A stretch of DNA of 64,000 nt from Parasitella parasitica (taxonomy: Eukaryota > Mucoromycota > Mucoromycetes > Mucorales > Mucoraceae): assembly GCA_025201805.1 (NCBI GenBank), contig MU619289.1, positions 27,595 through 91,594 on the forward strand, written 5' to 3'. A program made the position numbers and the translations under genes. Below, one piece after another: positions 60,464 to 64,000 of this stretch; positions within the stretch are counted from its first letter, which is position 1; every line of letters begins with the position of its first letter. The notes under the pieces are model-generated. The model searched no databases, was not told the origin of the DNA, and was given only the letters and a program-made list of their open reading frames with translations.

Positions 60464-62211
60464 ATGCTTTCTTCAGTTGCTTTGAAACGTAAACACAGAC
60501 AGACAATACCTCCCCCAACAAGAAACTCATCATGTTTATATTTTTTTTAGACGTTGGACGTACCAATATTGTTGCCAAAGTCGCCACTGCTACTCAAACT
60601 GTAACTATTTTTACATGCTATAACAAAATTTCAGCTGATCATTAATCAATTTAGCGTTCTATGCATGATTTGACTTTGAGAAAGAAGACAGGTGAACCCA
60701 TGCTCAAGTATGGTCTGGGCGGAAGGTATGTAATCAATCGAGTTGGTTGTTTCCTGTTTTTGACAGGGTTAAAATTACTGCTAGATCTTCTACCAATGGA
60801 CATATTGCCACTGTTTTCGGTTGCACTGGTTTCTTGGGTCGTTATGTTGTCAACAAGCTCGGTAAGGATATGAGTTGAATTGTCCACATGGGCATTGTCG
60901 TTAAGCATTACAATTTTTTAGCCAAGCAAGGTACACAGGTTGTTGTTGCTTACCGTGATGCAGATGAGGCTAGACATCTCAAAGTTACTGGTGATTTGGG
61001 TCAAATTATTCCTTTGGAATTCGACTTGAGAAACAAGCAACAAATTGATGAATGTGTTCGTCATTCTGATATTGTTTACAACTTGGTTGGCCGTGATTAC
61101 GAAACAAAGTACGTACAGTGGCAATGTGCTATTAGGTCAAACAGCAGTGCTGATAAACTTATTAGGAACTTTACCTTTAATGATGTCCATGTCGACGGTT
61201 CTCGCATTTTGGCCGAATCTTGTGCTGAAAACGGTGTTGCCCGATTCGTTCAAGTGTCTGCTTTGAATGCTTCCGAGGATTCTACATCTAAATTCCTTCG
61301 TTCAAAGGTAAGCAAAGTTTTGTATGAGGAGGTGCGGCGGCTTCTTTCTTGTGTTTGCATTTAACCTTTTCTACAATTTAGGCTTTAGGCGAAAAGGCGG
61401 TTCGTGAAGTCATTCCTGATGCTACCATCGTGCGTCCTGGCACTATGTGGGGTCATGAGGATCGTTTCTTGAACAAAATTGGCGGTAAATAATCAGCAAT
61501 CAGTTGATAATAGCAGTTTTTATTAAAATCTTTGTCCCAACAGAGGATGGTGGATGGCAGTATTATGTCAATGAAGGCAATACCAAGATCCGCCCTGTTT
61601 CTGTAAGTCATTTTGCAGTCGATAGGACCAGCTCTCTCACGTTAGAAAAATAGGCCATTGACGTTGCTCATGCTCTTGAGATCATGCTGACTGCTGAGTC
61701 CACTACAGGCAAAACTTATGAATTATATGGTCCTAAAGAATATGCTGTCAGGGAAATCTTTGAATTGGCTCGTGAGATTACCATGAAGCCTCTTCCTATC
61801 CGTGCTGCACCTAATGCAGTTTTCAAGTTAGTTTTAAAAAAATAGCCCCATGATGGATCATTCTTTATCTAACCAAACATCACATCAATTTTGCTACTAA
61901 ATAGGTTAGCAGCTGCTTTCTTTGATAAGTTGCCTTACAATCAAATGGTCAGCCCCGATTTAATCGAACGAGTAAGTTATATCAAGAGAAATTGAAAAAA
62001 GTTGTTCCTTACATATGTATTCCAGATGTCTATGAATGACAAGATCACAACAGGCGCTCTTACTTTTGAAGATTTGTACATCAACCCAACTGATTTAGAG
62101 ACTGTTGCTATTCAATTTTTGAGAAGATTCCGTAGTAACGCTGTCTTTGATCTGCCTTACGAAAAGGGAGATGGTCAAGTTCAAAAGGGCGTTTATCATC
62201 TTATTGATTAG
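60464..62211 (+). CDS. NDUFA9: Complex I 40-kDa subunit (NDUFA9-like), atypical SDR
   Basis: Accessory peripheral-arm subunit of mitochondrial NADH:ubiquinone oxidoreductase, binding NADPH near the Q module. Eleven exons (60464-60488, 60551-60600, 60655-60725, 60767-60861, 60922-61108, 61166-61307, 61382-61484, 61544-61602, 61654-61826, 61905-61971, 62026-62211) give 385 aa. A mitochondrial presequence covers ~1-27 (Arg-rich, few acidic). The Rossmann motif [11 protein letters not shown] is at ~63-73. NDUFA9 blocks: [75 protein letters not shown]. The catalytic Tyr-x3-Lys of active SDRs is not kept, as expected. It is the most intron-rich gene here. Confidence 0.93.
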
Positions 62212-62327
62212 AGATAATATTAAAAAGAACCCCCCCACACACATATAATACATAATAGATTTTTATTATGAAAAGAAAAAGAGGTATATATATGATTATT
62301 TACAGAGTATAAATATATATTTTTGTA

Positions 62328-62792
62328 TTATAAAGATAAAAATGGAATGTCGTAGCATATTAAACCATCCTCTTCATCTTCTTCGTTTATGAAGAATGTT
62401 GGCTTCTGTTTATAAAACGGGGTAGTATTTTCTTGTGGTGATGAAGGCATTGAATCATCCTCATCATATTCATATTCGTCTTCCTCAGAGTCATATTCAT
62501 CGAATGATGGTTTGTTGGCTTCATCTTGATCTAATTGATCAAAACAGGAAGCCAGCCAAACCTCTTGTTCTCCATCATCTGATTGCCCACAGTTTTCTTT
62601 ACTATCTTGAACTTGTACTTGCTCTTGATGTCGATACAACAAGTCATTATAGTTATTTTCCTGCCTTGTCAGTGCAGATATCAATGAATTACGAATAAGG
62701 ACAAATGATGTTAAACTTGATCTATGCATATCAAATGACTCAAGCTTATCAAAGGATAATGTAATGTAATCGTTCATATATTTTTTCTTCAA
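62328..62792 (-). CDS. Acidic unknown protein, 154 aa
   Basis: Single exon on the minus strand. Not recognised. The first ~60 residues are mixed and helical (SLTSFVLIRNSLISALTRQENNYNDLLYRHQEQ), and the remainder is strongly acidic with long Asp/Glu stretches (YDSEEDEYEYDEDDS, NEEDEEDG). No membrane segment or signal peptide. Convergent with NDUFA9, ~116 bases between stops. Coding status rests on open length and composition alone. Confidence 0.5.
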   Translation of the reverse strand: MKKKYMNDYITLSFDKLESFDMHRSSLTSFVLIRNSLISALTRQENNYNDLLYRHQEQVQVQDSKENCGQSDDGEQEVWLASCFDQLDQDEANKPSFDEYDSEEDEYEYDEDDSMPSSPQENTTPFYKQKPTFFINEEDEEDGLICYDIPFLSL

Positions 62793-63210
62793 AAAATGTG
62801 TGGAAAAAATAAGAAAAAAGAAAAAGGAAAGGCTATTATCCCAAGATGCATTTTATACACATATGCGATCTTTATATTATTGCTGATAACCCCATGATTC
62901 GTTCCTCGCCCGTTTTATATACTTTGCTACGCTACAATTTTCGAAGAGAATTATTGGCAAATCATGGGTTGAGCTGGAATGACCAATCTTTTGCCACTCG
63001 ATACATTTTCGTGGGTTTGTCTCACATGCAAAGTAGCCTTCTTGTCGAATAATAACCCTGTATTTCCCTGCTATTATTTGTTTGTTGTTTGTTGATCAGT
63101 TTATTTCAATTAAGAAAAAAAAAAAGGGGAGGGGAGGGAAGAGGGAGTGGAGAAAGTGTTGAGATGTAGAGATCTGAATAAGGCGTGTATGTGATTAGAG
63201 TAAAGTGTGT
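62793..63210. other. Intergenic, AT/AG-rich
   Basis: Includes a GGGGAGGGGAGGG purine tract near 63125-63150. No gene supported. Confidence 0.55.
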
Positions 63211-63960
63211 TTAAAGACTATCAATACGGTTGAAAGAATTACCACCGCGAGGTTTATCGTTGAGTTTCGGGTTGTTTTTTGCCAAAATATCTATGTGATA
63301 AGTTAGTTAAACAACGTAATAGATCACTGTTGTCTTACTACCTTTATCATTTTTTGCATGATCAAAATTACACTCATGCTTATCTGGAAAACGATGGGTG
63401 TCACAAAAGACATACTCACATCGACATTTGTTGGTTAACTGTTTAGCAAGAGGAATCTAAAAAAGATCCAACGATATGAGCCTGATTAATTTTGCGATTA
63501 TTTCAGTGTTGTTACCTTTAAACGACATGAAAAACAACGTCCTTTGTTCTTTTGAATAGTTTTTTTTGGAGTATTATCTGGTTTTTCTTGTTGTATCTCA
63601 TTGTTGATTTTAATATCATCTTCTACTGATAATAAAACCTGGTCGTTACTATTTTGAAGTGGATTCTGGTCCTCCTCTGGTTGTTGCTTATGCAGAGATG
63701 GCTCTTCTGTACGTTCTTTTATGATTACAGGTTTTTCCATCTTGATGATATCTGTATCAACGAGATCTTTTAGGGGAAATTTATTTACTGTGAGTAATCA
63801 TACGTAATCCCCGTATTGGTATTGCAATTTTACCATTTTTATTCCGTTGTTCTTGTTCTTTAAAGCACTTTGAACACATGTTGTTGTAAATTTTATTTCC
63901 ATAAAATCCACAACCTGCTGTACAAGGCGAAGGTGCTTCAGACAATTTGTTATCTTCCAT
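63211..63960 (-). CDS. A20/AN1 zinc-finger protein (ZFAND5/6 type, stress-associated)
   Basis: Ubiquitin-linked stress protein that binds ubiquitin (A20) and possibly the proteasome or p97. Four exons on the minus strand (63960-63834, 63766-63516, 63456-63342, 63290-63211) give 190 aa. The A20 finger is at residues ~11-40 (PCTAGCGFYGNKIYNNMCSKCF, C-x3-C-x11-C-x2-C). A charged linker of ~80 residues follows (EKPVIIKERTEEPS ... EEDQN). The AN1 finger (~126-165) reads GRCFSCRLKIPLAKQ, then CRCEYVFCDTHRFPDKHECNFDH, with the full Cys/His ligand set. The C terminus is Asn/Pro-rich and ends FNRIDSL. The start lies just 40 bases from the window edge, so the promoter is outside. Confidence 0.88.
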
Positions 63961-64000
63961 TCTAGGTAGTTTTTATGGTAATTGGAATAAATGTATAAAA

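Noticed and set aside
62846-63052. 68-codon open frame before the A20/AN1 gene
   Set aside because: No motif or context; lies in the 3' flank of two genes.

Overview
The window looks like nuclear DNA of an early-diverging filamentous fungus, most likely Mucoromycota. The evidence is AT-rich DNA, compact genes with many short introns (mostly 45-70 nt, GTAAGT-like donors), gene-poor gaps of 1-4 kb rich in A/T homopolymers, and gene content that fits (a CSL transcription factor, an ERT1-type Zn2Cys6/PAS factor, a Helitron). No species call is made. Splice models were built by hand from reading-frame continuity and splice dinucleotides. Lengths of several finished models match the usual family lengths (CUL3 764 aa, ARP1 377 aa, uS8 130 aa, NDUFA9-like 385 aa).

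Layout. 0-9.2 kb: 3' part of SEC5 (exocyst), a DUF4203-type membrane protein, an ERT1/AcuK-like regulator, and CDC27/APC3 on the minus strand. 9.3-16.4 kb: a small two-exon gene, an SLC35F-like transporter, a siderophore-iron MFS transporter with a palindromic GATA element upstream, and a secreted phosphoesterase. 17.4-20.1 kb: RPS22 (uS8) and NOP7/pescadillo, divergent from one short shared promoter. 20-23.8 kb is a gene-poor stretch carrying a dispersed repeat. 23.8-36.9 kb is dense: a C2H2 factor, ALG13, MID1, ARP1, CUL3, NDUFAF8, a two-RRM protein and a sugar transporter. 37-39.8 kb is gene-poor with short repeats. 39.8-47.8 kb: a small unknown protein, a compact Sec7-domain GEF, a CSL factor and a tail-anchored coiled-coil protein. 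48.7 kb holds a tRNA-Asp. 50.3-55.5 kb is an apparently complete Helitron with an uninterrupted Rep-helicase gene. 56.9-64 kb: AMP deaminase, the complex I 40-kDa subunit, an acidic unknown protein and an A20/AN1 zinc-finger protein.

The genes are mainly housekeeping and do not form one pathway. Local logic is limited to the ribosome-biogenesis pair RPS22/NOP7, the CUL3-NDUFAF8 divergent pair, and the siderophore transporter with its iron-type GATA sites. The most notable non-routine items are the Helitron with readable termini and AT target, the GATA palindrome matching the fungal iron-repressor consensus, a probable GC-AG intron in ALG13, T-homopolymer 3' splice sites in several genes, and a dispersed ~50-100 bp repeat. 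I did not find a clearly new multi-gene system.
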